From Actinomycetes bacterium (GTDB lineage Bacteria; Actinomycetota; Actinomycetes; Actinomycetales; Micrococcaceae), in the NCBI GenBank assembly GCA_023426375.1, contig JAFAAV010000091.1, positions 1 through 57,418 of the forward strand: a DNA stretch of 57,418 nucleotides, written 5' to 3'. Positions 18,601-27,230 of the stretch are shown piece by piece. A program made the translations under genes and the position numbers. Below the pieces are notes generated by a model. It made no database searches and was not told where the DNA came from. It worked only from the letters and a program-made list of their open reading frames with translations. Position 1 is the stretch's first letter, and each line of letters opens with the position of its first letter.

Positions 18601-20109
18601 TCACGCGGCCGGCGGGTCCGTGGGTGGGTTCAGCTGCGCGGCCAGGGCCAGCAGCCACGCCTCCGACGACGCCGCTCCCACCAGTTGCACACCCATCGGC
18701 ACCTTCCCGGGGTAGTCGCCCGATTCCGGCTGCGTCCACACGGTGGGAATGGTGATTGCAGGCAGCCCGATCACATTGATGAACGAGGTGTAGGGGGTGT
18801 ACTGACACTGCCGCATATAGTCGCGTTCGGCGCTGCGAGGATCGTCCATGTCATAACCCTCGAAGTACCAGCCGATGCGCCGCGGCGGCATGGCCAGGGC
18901 GGGTGTGAGAATCATGTCGTACTGGGCATATTGGGCGATGGTGTCCGCCTCGAACGCGCGGATCGCGCTGACGGCGTCCGCCAGATCCACGGCCGAGCGG
19001 TCCAGGGCCGCGGAACGGAAATGCCGGGCCAAACCGGTCAGCTGCAGATCCTGACCTTCGGACAGCGGGATCTGCCCCACGGCAGTGGTCCACAATTTGA
19101 AGAAGTTCTCCGCGTAGCCGGGCACGTAGTTGATCTGGGATTCCTCGATCTCGTGGCCCAGCGCCTGTAACTGACGCACACCCTCGGACAGGGCGAGCTC
19201 GGCTTCCGGTGAGACTGAGATGTCGTAGGTGCCCTCGAACGGGGACGCCGTGGACACGCCAATCCGCAACGGACGATCCCCCCACGGAGCATCTCCGGCC
19301 AAGGCGTTGCTCACGGCGGCGGTGAACGAAGGCTCCGGAACCGCCTGCACCGGTCGATCAATCGCGGTGTGACCCGGCGTATGACACAGCACGTCCATCA
19401 TCAAGGCAGCATCCAACGCGGTCCGCGTGATGGGCCCGTTGACACCCAGCTGCCCCACGTTGTTCAGTGCGTCGCTGCTGGGCACTCGGCCGCGGTTCGG
19501 CTTGAGGCCGATCAGACCGCATGCCGCGGCGGGGATCCGGACCGATCCGCCACCGTCGGAGCCGATTGCGGCGGGCAGCATTCCGGACGCCACTGCCGCT
19601 GCCTGGCCGCCCGATGAGCCTCCGGGGCTGTGTTCCGGCGAATGCGGATTGCGTGCCGGGGGAAATATTCTGTTCTCGGAATAACAATTGAGCAGAAATT
19701 CCGGGACCTGAGTCTTGCCGACCATCACGGAACCCGCGGCCTCAAGGGTCTGCGCGAGCGGGTCGGAGTCGGACGCGATCGGGAATTCTCCGTTCTCGTC
19801 CTGATTGATCAGCGTGCCGAAGGTTGTGGGCATCCCCGCGACCTCGTGGCCGTCCTTCAATGCCGTGGGAACACCCAACAGCGCCGGCAACTCCGCTTGC
19901 GCTTCCGGGTCCGACGCCGCCGCGGCCAGTTGCTCGTCCGCCTCACGGGCCCGTTCCAACGCGCCTTCACGGTCGACGTAGATGAACGTTCCCAGGGTGT
20001 CGTTGAGCTCGTTGATGCGGTCCAGGGAAGACCGCACGATGTCTTCGCTGCTGACTTCCCCGTTGCGCAGCGCCAGAACGGTCTCGGTGAGGGTCGGATA
20101 GTGCGCCAC
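18601..20109 (-). CDS. Amidase (amidase signature family)
   Basis: This 502-residue serine hydrolase cleaves carboxamides to acid and ammonia or amine. The Ser-cisSer-Lys triad is visible: Lys85 in ALKDG, the cis-serine in GGSSGG (about 165-166) and the nucleophile Ser189 in SDGGGSVRIP. The GTG at 20109 is chosen because GGAGGA lies five bases upstream. No signal peptide is present. It could be an aliphatic, aryl or aminoacyl-type amidase. It lies about 300 bases downstream of the GABA aminotransferase but beyond its terminator. Confidence 0.87.
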   Translation of the reverse strand: MAHYPTLTETVLALRNGEVSSEDIVRSSLDRINELNDTLGTFIYVDREGALERAREADEQLAAAASDPEAQAELPALLGVPTALKDGHEVAGMPTTFGTLINQDENGEFPIASDSDPLAQTLEAAGSVMVGKTQVPEFLLNCYSENRIFPPARNPHSPEHSPGGSSGGQAAAVASGMLPAAIGSDGGGSVRIPAAACGLIGLKPNRGRVPSSDALNNVGQLGVNGPITRTALDAALMMDVLCHTPGHTAIDRPVQAVPEPSFTAAVSNALAGDAPWGDRPLRIGVSTASPFEGTYDISVSPEAELALSEGVRQLQALGHEIEESQINYVPGYAENFFKLWTTAVGQIPLSEGQDLQLTGLARHFRSAALDRSAVDLADAVSAIRAFEADTIAQYAQYDMILTPALAMPPRRIGWYFEGYDMDDPRSAERDYMRQCQYTPYTSFINVIGLPAITIPTVWTQPESGDYPGKVPMGVQLVGAASSEAWLLALAAQLNPPTDPPAA

Positions 20110-20181
20110 GATGGTCCTCCGGGCTCTGGGATGAAGTGGTGAAACGGCAGGTTGGTCCCACCATCCCACATTGCCCACGTT

Positions 20182-20242
20182 GGTTTAAGGTTCCCTATCC
20201 CGCATTTCCCACCGAAAACAGGGGATAGGGAACCCCCAAACC
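20182..20242. repeat. Long interrupted inverted repeat upstream of the amidase
   Basis: GGTTCCCTATCCC (20189-20201) pairs with GGGATAGGGAACC (20222-20234) around a 20-base loop. GGTTT (20182) and AAACC (20238) extend the symmetry. It stands about 75 bases before the amidase start, so it could be an operator or a leader structure; there is no U-tract on either side. Confidence 0.65.
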
Positions 20243-20347
20243 TTCGGACCCGAGGCAACGCAAGCCGGCGGAGCGGCGTCGTCGGCGGCGAAGCTGCCAA
20301 GTGGCGGAGCGGAATCATCGGCGGTGTGGTGGGGCGGGACATGAAGA

Positions 20348-20380
20348 ACGGGCGGCCACCGGAAACCGGTGACCGCCCGT
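20348..20380 (-). terminator. Hairpin terminator after the GABA aminotransferase
   Basis: ACGGGCGG-c-CACCGG (20348-20362) pairs with CCGGTG-a-CCGCCCGT (20366-20380) around AAA. It lies 25 bases past the aminotransferase stop. The downstream minus-strand sequence is only weakly U-rich. Confidence 0.75.
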
Positions 20381-20405
20381 CGAAGAAGCGTCAGATCAGT
20401 TCAGA

Positions 20406-21749
20406 TCAGGCGCCGACCTCTTCGATGGCCTTGGCGAACACGCGCAGGCCGTCGCGCAGCAGGTCGAAGTCGATGACCAGCGGCGGCAGCAGACGCACGT
20501 TGTTGCCGAAGGTGCCGCAGGTCAGGATGACGACACCCTGCTCGAGGCACTTGGCGGCGATCTCCTTGGCGGCGTCAGCGTTGGGCTTGTTGGAGCCCGG
20601 CTGAACGAACTCGAGCGCCATCATGGCGCCGCGACCGCGCAGCTCGCCCACGATGGGGGAGGACTCGGCCAGGTTGCCCAGCTCTTCCTTGATGATCTTC
20701 TCGATCTCCAAGGCGCGCTCGTTGAGACCCCACTCCTCGATGGTCTCGATGGCGCCCAGGGCTGCGGCACACGCCACGGGGTTACCGCCGTAGGTGCCAC
20801 CCAGGCCGCCGCCGTGCACGGAGTTCATGATCTCGGCGCGACCCACCACACCGGACAGCGGCATACCGCCGGCAATGCCCTTGGCGAAGGTCACCAGGTC
20901 GGGCTCGATGCCCTCCCACTCGGAGGAGAACCACTTACCGGTGCGTGCCACGCCGGCCTGCACCTCGTCAGCCACGAACACTGCGCCGTTGTCCTGGCAC
21001 CACTTGGTCAGCGTGGGCAGGAAACCCTCGGCGGGAACGATGAAGCCACCCTCGCCCTGGATGGGCTCGATGACCACTGCGGCCACGTTCTCTGCGCCGA
21101 CCTGCTTCTCGACCAGCTGCAGAGCACGCTCAGCGGCTTCCTGGCCGGTCATGCCATCCGGATCGCGGAACGGGTAGGACATCGGAACGCGGTACACGTC
21201 AGAGGCGAACGGACCGAAGCCCTGCTTGTAGGGCATGACCTTGGAGGTCATGGCCAGCGTCAGGTTGGTACGGCCGTGGTACGCGTGGTCGAAGACGACC
21301 ACCGCGGTGCGCTTGGTGTAAGTACGGGCCAGCTTGACCGCGTTCTCCACTGCCTCGGAACCCGAGTTGAACAGGGCTGCACGCTTGTCGAAGGAACCCG
21401 GGGTCAGCTCGGCGATCTTCTCGCCCAACTCCACGTAGCCCTCGTACGGGGTGACCATGAAGCACGTGTGAGTGAAGTTCTCCACGGCGTTCTTGACGTT
21501 CTCCACGACCTTGGGTGCGGAAGCGCCCACGGAGGTCACGGCAATGCCGGAGCCCAGGTCGATCAGCTGGTTGCCGTCGACATCCAGGATCACGCCGCCG
21601 TCCAGCTTCTCCGCGTAAGCGGGCACGGAGGAAGCCACGCCGGAGGCGATCGCGTTGGTGCGACGCTCGGCCAGTTCACGGGACTTGGGGCCCGGAACGG
21701 CGGTCTTCAGGTCACGCTTCTGCTCAAGCGTGTATTCGATTTCAGCCAT
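20406..21749 (-). CDS. gabT: 4-aminobutyrate aminotransferase
   Basis: This class-III PLP aminotransferase moves the amino group of GABA (or 5-aminovalerate) to 2-oxoglutarate, giving succinate semialdehyde. The 447-residue protein has the fold-type I features VFDHAYHGRTNLT, the aspartate segment FVADEVQAGVARTG, and the PLP lysine in TFAKGIAGGMP. The ATG at 21749 follows AAGGAC at a somewhat long spacing; the frame stays open ten codons more. It lies 44 bases after the semialdehyde dehydrogenase gene, which would oxidise its product, so the two form one operon with the permease upstream. Confidence 0.92.
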   Translation of the reverse strand: MAEIEYTLEQKRDLKTAVPGPKSRELAERRTNAIASGVASSVPAYAEKLDGGVILDVDGNQLIDLGSGIAVTSVGASAPKVVENVKNAVENFTHTCFMVTPYEGYVELGEKIAELTPGSFDKRAALFNSGSEAVENAVKLARTYTKRTAVVVFDHAYHGRTNLTLAMTSKVMPYKQGFGPFASDVYRVPMSYPFRDPDGMTGQEAAERALQLVEKQVGAENVAAVVIEPIQGEGGFIVPAEGFLPTLTKWCQDNGAVFVADEVQAGVARTGKWFSSEWEGIEPDLVTFAKGIAGGMPLSGVVGRAEIMNSVHGGGLGGTYGGNPVACAAALGAIETIEEWGLNERALEIEKIIKEELGNLAESSPIVGELRGRGAMMALEFVQPGSNKPNADAAKEIAAKCLEQGVVILTCGTFGNNVRLLPPLVIDFDLLRDGLRVFAKAIEEVGA

Positions 21750-21793
21750 AGTCGTCTGATTGTCCTTTCGAAGGGTCAAAAATTAGGTGTGGA

Positions 21794-23269
21794 TCAGGCC
21801 CAGGGGTTGGGCAAGCCCATGTACTGGGTGGTGGTGTACTCGGCGATGCCCTCGGCGCCGCCTTCGCGGCCCAGACCGGATTCCTTGACGCCGCCGAACG
21901 GGGCGGCGGCGTTGGAGATCACACCAACGTTCATGCCCAACAGGCCATACTCCATGCGATCTCCGATGCGCAGCGCACGGGAGATGTCGTTGGTGTACAC
22001 GTAGGAGGCCAGGCCGTACTCGGTGGAGTTGGCCAACCGCACGGCTTCCTCCTCGTCCTTGAAGGTGATGACCGGGGCCACCGGGCCGAAGATCTCCTCC
22101 GTGAACACGCGGCAGTCCTCGGTCACGCCGGTGATCAGCGTGGGCTCGAAGAAGTACCCGTTGCCGTCCACGGCCTTGCCGCCCACAGCGATGGTCGCGC
22201 CCTTTTCCTTGGCGTCTTCCACGAGTTCGACGACGCCGTCGCGGGCCTTCTTCTCGACCAGCGGGCCGACATCGGTGCCGTCTTCCATGCCGTTACCGGT
22301 CTTGAGAGCGGCGAGCTTCTCACCGAACTTCTTGGAGAACTCCTCGGCCACGGACTCGTGCACCAGGAAACGGTTGGCTGCGGTGCAGGCCTCGCCCATG
22401 TTGCGCATCTTGGCGGACATGGCGCCCTCCACAGCCTTGTCCAGGTCCGCGTCCTCGAAGACCAGGAACGGGCCGTTGCCGCCCAGCTCCATGGAAGTGC
22501 GCAGCACGCGATCCGCGGCGGTCTTCATGAGCTGCTTGCCCACCGGAGTGGAGCCGGTAAAGGACACCTTGCGCAGGCGCGGGTCGTCCATGATCGGACC
22601 GGAGACCTTGGACGCGGAGGCCGAGGACACCACGTTCAGGACACCCGCGGGGATGCCTGCCTCGATCATGAGTTTGGTGAAGTACTGAGAGGTCAGCGGG
22701 GTCAAGCGCGCGGGCTTGAGGATCATGGTGCAACCGGCGGCCACCGCGGGAGCAACCTTACGGGTGGCCATGGCCAGCGGGAAGTTCCACGGGGTGATCA
22801 AGAGGCAGGGGCCCACGGGCTTGTGGGTCACGATCATCTTCAGGTTGCCCTCGGGGGTGTCCGCGTAGCGGCCGTAGTGGCGGGGTGCTTCCTCCGAGAA
22901 CCAACGCATGAACTGGTTGGCGTAGGCCACCTCACCACGGGACTCCTTGAGCGGCTTACCCATTTCCAGGGTCATCAGCGTGGCGAGTTCCTCGGTGTGT
23001 TCCTTCACCAGGTCGTACGCGCGCATCAGGATGTCCGAGCGTTCGCGGGTGGAGGTACGGGCCCAGGACTCCTGGGCGTCCGCGGCGGCGTCCATGGCGG
23101 CGCGGGAGTCGTCCTCGGTAGCCGAGGCCAGGGTGGCCAGAACTTCACCGGTGGCGGGGTTCTCAACATCGAAGGTGCCGCCGTCGGAGGCATCGCGCCA
23201 CTCACCGTTGATCAACAGACCCTTGGGAGTGGCCTCAAGAAGTGCAGAAATTTTTTCTTGGTTAGTCAT
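21794..23269 (-). CDS. gabD: Succinate-semialdehyde dehydrogenase, NAD(P)-dependent
   Basis: The enzyme oxidises succinate semialdehyde to succinate, the second step of GABA use. The 491-residue aldehyde dehydrogenase has the TPWNFPLAMATRK segment, the coenzyme-binding FTGSTPVGK, the general-base MELGGNGPF and the nucleophile in GEACTAANRF. It starts at ATG 23269 with GAGAGG upstream. It sits between the permease and gabT on the same strand. Other short-chain semialdehydes (glutarate semialdehyde) are possible substrates. Confidence 0.92.
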   Translation of the reverse strand: MTNQEKISALLEATPKGLLINGEWRDASDGGTFDVENPATGEVLATLASATEDDSRAAMDAAADAQESWARTSTRERSDILMRAYDLVKEHTEELATLMTLEMGKPLKESRGEVAYANQFMRWFSEEAPRHYGRYADTPEGNLKMIVTHKPVGPCLLITPWNFPLAMATRKVAPAVAAGCTMILKPARLTPLTSQYFTKLMIEAGIPAGVLNVVSSASASKVSGPIMDDPRLRKVSFTGSTPVGKQLMKTAADRVLRTSMELGGNGPFLVFEDADLDKAVEGAMSAKMRNMGEACTAANRFLVHESVAEEFSKKFGEKLAALKTGNGMEDGTDVGPLVEKKARDGVVELVEDAKEKGATIAVGGKAVDGNGYFFEPTLITGVTEDCRVFTEEIFGPVAPVITFKDEEEAVRLANSTEYGLASYVYTNDISRALRIGDRMEYGLLGMNVGVISNAAAPFGGVKESGLGREGGAEGIAEYTTTQYMGLPNPWA

Positions 23270-23374
23270 ATCGTGCCTCTCTCACAATCTCATCTTAGAA
23301 ATTGTGCAGTTGAACGTGCTTGGGCGCAACGCCCCTGAGTCCATGGTATGCCCCGACGCAAGTCCGGGCACCCC

Positions 23375-24802
23375 TTATTTCTTGCGGGCTTCCACCGCTG
23401 CCACCAAGCGCGGCTCGGCGTCCGCTCCCGGCTCGATACCCCGCGGAATGCGGAACATGAAGATGAGTCCGAGAACCCACCAGAGAGCGAAGATCACATA
23501 GGGAGCTACTCCCAAACCGGCGGGCATGCCGGGGATGTACAGAATGGCCAGTCCGGCGCACAGCACGACCGACAGAATGCCGATGGCTACGCCGCCGTTG
23601 CTGCGACCGCCAATGCGGAAGGGCCGCTCCATCTCGGGCTCGCGTTTGCGCAGGATCACGAACACGATCGAGACCAGCAGGTAGGCGATCACGATGGAGG
23701 GCGAGCCCGAATCCACCAGCCAGCCCAGCATTTCCTCACCGAAGAACGGTGCAATGAAGGACAGCGCGCCCACGAAGAGCAGAGCATTGACGGGGGTGCC
23801 GTACTTGGGGTGGATCTTGCCGAACCAACGCGGCAGCATGCGGGAGTTGCCCAGGGCCCAGAGCAGACGGGAGGCGCCCATCAGGAGCGAGTTCCACGAG
23901 GTCAGAATGCCGGCCAGGCCACCCGCGAGCAGCAGATTGGCCATGGCCTGGGAGTTGAACACGGAACCCATGGCATCGGCCACGGCGATGTCCGCCACCG
24001 CCAACTCCTCCACGGGAAGGGATGCAGACGTGGCGAGAATCACGGCTGCGTACCACACGGTTGCCAGCAGAACCGCCGTGATGATGGTGCCGCCCAGCTT
24101 CTTGGGGGAGAGATTCATTTCTTCGGAGACCTGCGGAATCACGTCGAAGCCGACGAACAGGAATGGCACGACCACCAGGACCAGGAAGAATCCGCTGATG
24201 CCGTTGTCGAAGAACGGTTCCATGTTGGCGGCCGAGCCGCCGGAGAACGCCCCGAAAATCATCATGAGGCCCACGAGCAGCAAGAAGATGATCACGAAGA
24301 TCTGCACGGTGGAGGCCTGCTTGACCCCGCGGATGTTGATCCAGGTGATGATCACCGCGCACAGCGAGCCCAGCAGGGCCCACGTCAGGTTGACCTCGAA
24401 CCCGGCCACCGTCCACAGCGGGATCTGACTCAGGTTGGGGAAGATGTACTGCACGGTTCGCGGCACAGCGACCGCTTCGAACGCCACGATGGTGATGTAT
24501 CCGACCGTGATGCCCCACGAGCCGATGAACGCCCAGCGGGCACCCATGCCCCGCAGAAGATAATTGTGCTCGCCACCGGCCGCCGGCATCGCGGCCACGA
24601 GCTCGCCGTAGACCAGGCCGACCACGGCCATGATGGCGCCACCGGCCAACAGAGCGAGAGCGGCGCCCATGGTGCCGGCGTCGTCGAGCCACCCGCCGGT
24701 CAGGACCACCCAGCCGAAGCCGATCATGGCTCCGAACCCCAAGGCGATCGCGTCTATCCGACCGAGGACCTTCTTGAATCCCCGTTGGTCTGTGTGCGTC
24801 AT
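23375..24802 (-). CDS. APC-superfamily amino-acid permease (GABA-type by context)
   Basis: This membrane transporter of about 475 residues has some twelve hydrophobic spans. The glycine-rich first helix (ALGFGAMIGFGWV) is typical of APC carriers, and the protein ends in a basic lysine tail. The second of two close ATGs (24802) is chosen because AGGAC lies six bases before it; 24808 is the alternative. It heads the permease - gabD - gabT cluster, which suggests GABA or a related omega-amino acid as substrate; the assignment comes from context only. Confidence 0.85.
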   Translation of the reverse strand: MTHTDQRGFKKVLGRIDAIALGFGAMIGFGWVVLTGGWLDDAGTMGAALALLAGGAIMAVVGLVYGELVAAMPAAGGEHNYLLRGMGARWAFIGSWGITVGYITIVAFEAVAVPRTVQYIFPNLSQIPLWTVAGFEVNLTWALLGSLCAVIITWINIRGVKQASTVQIFVIIFLLLVGLMMIFGAFSGGSAANMEPFFDNGISGFFLVLVVVPFLFVGFDVIPQVSEEMNLSPKKLGGTIITAVLLATVWYAAVILATSASLPVEELAVADIAVADAMGSVFNSQAMANLLLAGGLAGILTSWNSLLMGASRLLWALGNSRMLPRWFGKIHPKYGTPVNALLFVGALSFIAPFFGEEMLGWLVDSGSPSIVIAYLLVSIVFVILRKREPEMERPFRIGGRSNGGVAIGILSVVLCAGLAILYIPGMPAGLGVAPYVIFALWWVLGLIFMFRIPRGIEPGADAEPRLVAAVEARKK

Positions 24803-25123
24803 GGACATGTCCTATCAAGCGAATGGTGCGAGTTGATTTCCTCATTGTGTCGCTCGAAGGACTCAATCGTGTTTTTCGCCGCTACATTGCGCGTCGCCCG
24901 CCCACGCGTGCCTACTTACCGCCGACGACGCCGCGCCCCAGGTTTCGTTGGAACCGCACGGCACGCCTGATGTGTCGTTAGAACCTCTTGGGGTCCCCGC
25001 GAGGGTTCAAGCGGAACCAGGGGTGTCACCTAAGGCGCTACCGGCACCTCATGCGGGGTGGATGCGCGCGGGGACCCCTACGCAATGTGCATGCCCGGGA
25101 CTCGCCGTAACAGGCGTGCATGA
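24803..25123. other. Non-coding stretch between permease and metallothionein gene
   Basis: No convincing gene is seen in these 321 bases; open frames here are short and lack ribosome sites. The part next to 24803 must hold the permease promoter. A weak hairpin (GAACCTC 24981-24987 with GAGGGTTC 25001-25008) and one copy of the GACGACGCCGC motif (24924-24934) are present. Two similar boxes, CGTTGGAACC and CGTTAGAACC, lie in the middle. Confidence 0.5.
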
Positions 25124-25160
25124 CTGCGGGGACCTGCCCACATGGGCAAGGTCCCCGCAG
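25124..25160. terminator. Hairpin terminator after the metallothionein gene
   Basis: CTGCGGGGACC (25124-25134) pairs with GGTCCCCGCAG (25150-25160), and TGCCCA/TGGGCA extends the stem inwards. It lies about 54 bases downstream of the minus-strand metallothionein stop. Confidence 0.85.
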
Positions 25161-25213
25161 TGCTCGCTAGCGGGCGGTGCCCGCTAAGGCGAAGAGGTTA
25201 GATGGTCCAACGA

Positions 25214-25330
25214 TCAGGCGGCGTGATTGCACTTCTCGCACGTGCAGCTCTCGCAGCTGCAGGTTGCGCAGGTGCAGTTGGGGCCGCAGTTCTGGCAGGT
25301 GCAGGTGGTCTCAGTGGTTGCAGCGCTCAT
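25214..25330 (-). CDS. Metallothionein-like Cys-rich peptide, 38 residues
   Basis: Translation gives a 38-residue peptide with ten cysteines at 10, 12, 15, 19, 21, 24, 26, 29, 31 and 34, a regular CxC-xx-C pattern with no aromatic residues, and one late histidine. This is the composition of a metallothionein: the thiolates should bind a cluster of zinc, cadmium or copper(I) in the cytoplasm. It is shorter than cyanobacterial SmtA (about 56 residues) and MymT (about 53). The ATG at 25330 overlaps the last 20 bases of the SmtB-like gene, and AAGGAG lies about eight bases upstream, so translation is coupled. A hairpin terminator follows. Confidence 0.85.
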   Translation of the reverse strand: MSAATTETTCTCQNCGPNCTCATCSCESCTCEKCNHAA

Positions 25331-25634
25331 TGTGGTGCTCCTTGGTGTGTTGGTGGGCGTCCAGGAAGACGTGCGCTACATGCTCGTCCAGTAAGCGGTA
25401 GCGCGTGACCCGGCCGTCGCGGAAACCTTCCACGAGGTGGGCCTCTCGCAGCACCTTGAGGTGTTGCGAGACCAGGGGCTGGGACAGGCCCAACTCCTGC
25501 GACAGCTCGCCGACGAACCGGGGCTCCACGGTGAGACGCTCCACGATGGCGCAGCGGGCCGGATTGGCCAGGGCACCGAACAAGCGAGCAACGTCCGTGT
25601 AAGGGGACAGGGGTCCCGTTTCCTCGGTTGTCAT
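25311..25634 (-). CDS. ArsR/SmtB-family repressor with zinc-type alpha-5 site
   Basis: The 107-residue winged-helix repressor has its recognition helix in SQPLVSQHLKVLREA (51-65). The last helix carries Asp83-x-His85 and His96-x-x-Glu99, exactly the spacing of the alpha-5 zinc ligands of SmtB (D-x-H, then H-x-x-E eleven residues on). The alpha-3 Cys motif of Cd/Pb/As sensors is absent. The tail adds more His and one Cys (HHNERCNH). Such proteins leave DNA when zinc binds. The gene starts at ATG 25634 after AAGGATGG and overlaps the metallothionein gene, which it should control together with itself. Confidence 0.88.
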   Translation of the reverse strand: MTTEETGPLSPYTDVARLFGALANPARCAIVERLTVEPRFVGELSQELGLSQPLVSQHLKVLREAHLVEGFRDGRVTRYRLLDEHVAHVFLDAHQHTKEHHNERCNH

Positions 25635-25646
25635 AACACCATCCTT

Positions 25647-25666
25647 ATATAAGTAGTTCCTAATAT
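25647..25666 (-). promoter_or_regulatory. Candidate SmtB-like operator/promoter
   Basis: ATATAAGT-AGTT-CCTAATAT is an imperfect AT-rich palindrome in an otherwise GC-rich region, only 13 bases before the repressor start. It overlaps the likely -10 region (minus-strand TTATAT), so a bound repressor would block transcription. AT-rich imperfect palindromes are usual for this family. Confidence 0.5.
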
Positions 25667-25748
25667 CAAGATCTGTGGGGGCCGCTGCAACACAGAGAGA
25701 TGACTCTCGCCCTCGGTGAACGCTGTTCGCCAAAACCCGCGTGAGGCA

Positions 25749-25760
25749 TAACCTAGGGGT
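25749..25760 (+). promoter_or_regulatory. Leaderless -10 promoter of the aldehyde dehydrogenase
   Basis: TAACCT at 25749-25754, six bases, then ATG at 25761. Confidence 0.55.
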
Positions 25761-27140
25761 ATGGCTTACGCAACAGTTAATCCCGCCACAGGCGAAACCG
25801 TAAAAGAGTTCCCCACCGCAACGGATCAGGAGATCAAGGACGCAGTGAAGCGTTCCGGTGAGGCTTACAAGTCTTGGCGCAACACCCCCGTTTCGGAGCG
25901 CGCCCAGCTCATGCACAAGATGGCTGAGCTGTACCGCGAGCGCAAGGAAGAGCTCGCAAAGATTCTGACCGAGGAAATGGGCAAGCCCAAGGCTCAGGCC
26001 ATTGGCGAGGTCATGGTCGTTGCCGCGATCTACGACTACTACGCGGACAACTCCGAAGGCTTCATGAAGGGCCGCACTCTGGAGCCCTCCACCGGCGGCC
26101 AGGCCCGCGTGGTCCTGGATTCCACGGGCGCCCTGCTGGGCATCATGCCCTGGAACTTCCCGTACTACCAGGTGGCTCGTTTCGCAGCACCCAACGTGAT
26201 GCTGGGTAACACCATCTTGCTCAAGCACGCCGGCAACGTTCCGCAGTCCGCGGTGGTGCAGGAAGAGCTCTTCCGCGAGGCAGGTTTCCCGGAGGATGTC
26301 TACATCAACATCTTCGCTTCCAACGAGCAGATCGCGGACATCGTGATCCCGGATCCCGCCGTGCAGGGTGTGTCCCTGACCGGTTCGGAGCGTGCGGGCT
26401 CTTCCGTGGCTGCCACCGCGGGCAAGCACCTCAAGAAGGTCGTGCTGGAGCTCGGCGGTTCCGACCCCTTCATCGTGTTGGACGGCGAGAATCTGGACCG
26501 CACCGTGAAGCACGCGGTCATGGGCCGTATGTCCAACAACGGTCAGGCCTGCACCAACTCCAAGCGCTTCATCGTGCTGGAGGATGCGTACGAGTCCTTC
26601 GTGGACAAGTTCGCTCAGGCAGTGCAGGGCATCGAGGCCGGTGACCCCTCGGATGAGAAGACCTTCCTGGGCCCCATCAGCACCGTGGGCGCTCGTGACG
26701 AGATCATGGAGCAGGTCCAGGACGCCATCGACAAGGGCGCATCCGTGCTGGCCGGCGGCAAGAAGATCGATCGCGACGGCGCATGGATGGAAGCAACCGT
26801 CCTCGCTGACGTGACGCCCGAGATGCGCGCTTACGCCGAGGAGATCTTCGGCCCCGTGGCCGTGGTCTACAAGGTCAAGGACGCTGACGAGGCCATCGAG
26901 CTGGCCAACTCCTCGCCCTTCGGTCTGGGTGGCTCCGTGTTCGGCGCTGACGAGGCCGCTGCTCTGGAGATCGCCAAGCGCGTGGACTCCGGCATGGTGT
27001 TCGTCAATGAAACCACCGGTACCGCCCCGGACCTGCCCTTCGGTGGCGTCAAGCGTTCCGGCGTGGGCCGCGAGCTGGGCCCCTTCGGTATCGAGGAGTT
27101 CGCCAACAAGAAGCTGCTGCACACCCCCGCCAAGAAGTAA
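25761..27140 (+). CDS. NAD(P)-dependent aldehyde dehydrogenase, succinate-semialdehyde type
   Basis: The 459-residue aldehyde dehydrogenase has the MPWNFPYYQVARFAAP segment, coenzyme-binding SLTGSERAGS, general base LELGGSDPF and nucleophile Cys264 in NNGQACTNSKRF. The shorter N-terminus and these motifs match the GabD1-like SSADH subgroup rather than the 490-residue GabD encoded at 21794-23269. It is transcribed alone from a leaderless promoter and ends at a strong terminator. The substrate may be succinate semialdehyde or another semialdehyde. Confidence 0.9.
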   Translation: MAYATVNPATGETVKEFPTATDQEIKDAVKRSGEAYKSWRNTPVSERAQLMHKMAELYRERKEELAKILTEEMGKPKAQAIGEVMVVAAIYDYYADNSEGFMKGRTLEPSTGGQARVVLDSTGALLGIMPWNFPYYQVARFAAPNVMLGNTILLKHAGNVPQSAVVQEELFREAGFPEDVYINIFASNEQIADIVIPDPAVQGVSLTGSERAGSSVAATAGKHLKKVVLELGGSDPFIVLDGENLDRTVKHAVMGRMSNNGQACTNSKRFIVLEDAYESFVDKFAQAVQGIEAGDPSDEKTFLGPISTVGARDEIMEQVQDAIDKGASVLAGGKKIDRDGAWMEATVLADVTPEMRAYAEEIFGPVAVVYKVKDADEAIELANSSPFGLGGSVFGADEAAALEIAKRVDSGMVFVNETTGTAPDLPFGGVKRSGVGRELGPFGIEEFANKKLLHTPAKK

Positions 27141-27178
27141 GGCAGGGTTAGCCGTTCTCGAACGGTAGCCAGACCGAA

Positions 27179-27212
27179 GCCGCCCCCGCACCTGAAAAGG
27201 TGCGGGGGCGGC
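27179..27212. terminator. Bidirectional hairpin terminator
   Basis: A perfect 15-bp stem (27179-27193 with 27198-27212) around a GAAA tetraloop lies between the convergent aldehyde dehydrogenase and MHS transporter genes. Confidence 0.9.
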
Positions 27213-27230
27213 GTCGTCGGATCTGAAGCT

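Noticed and set aside
24948..25187. 79-codon plus-strand frame
   Set aside because: It runs through the terminator at 25124-25160, has no ribosome site, and its composition is not protein-like.
25202..25408. Ala/Gly-rich plus-strand frame over the metallothionein gene
   Set aside because: It is the antisense image of the Cys codons (TGC read as GCA), has no ribosome site and looks like no protein.
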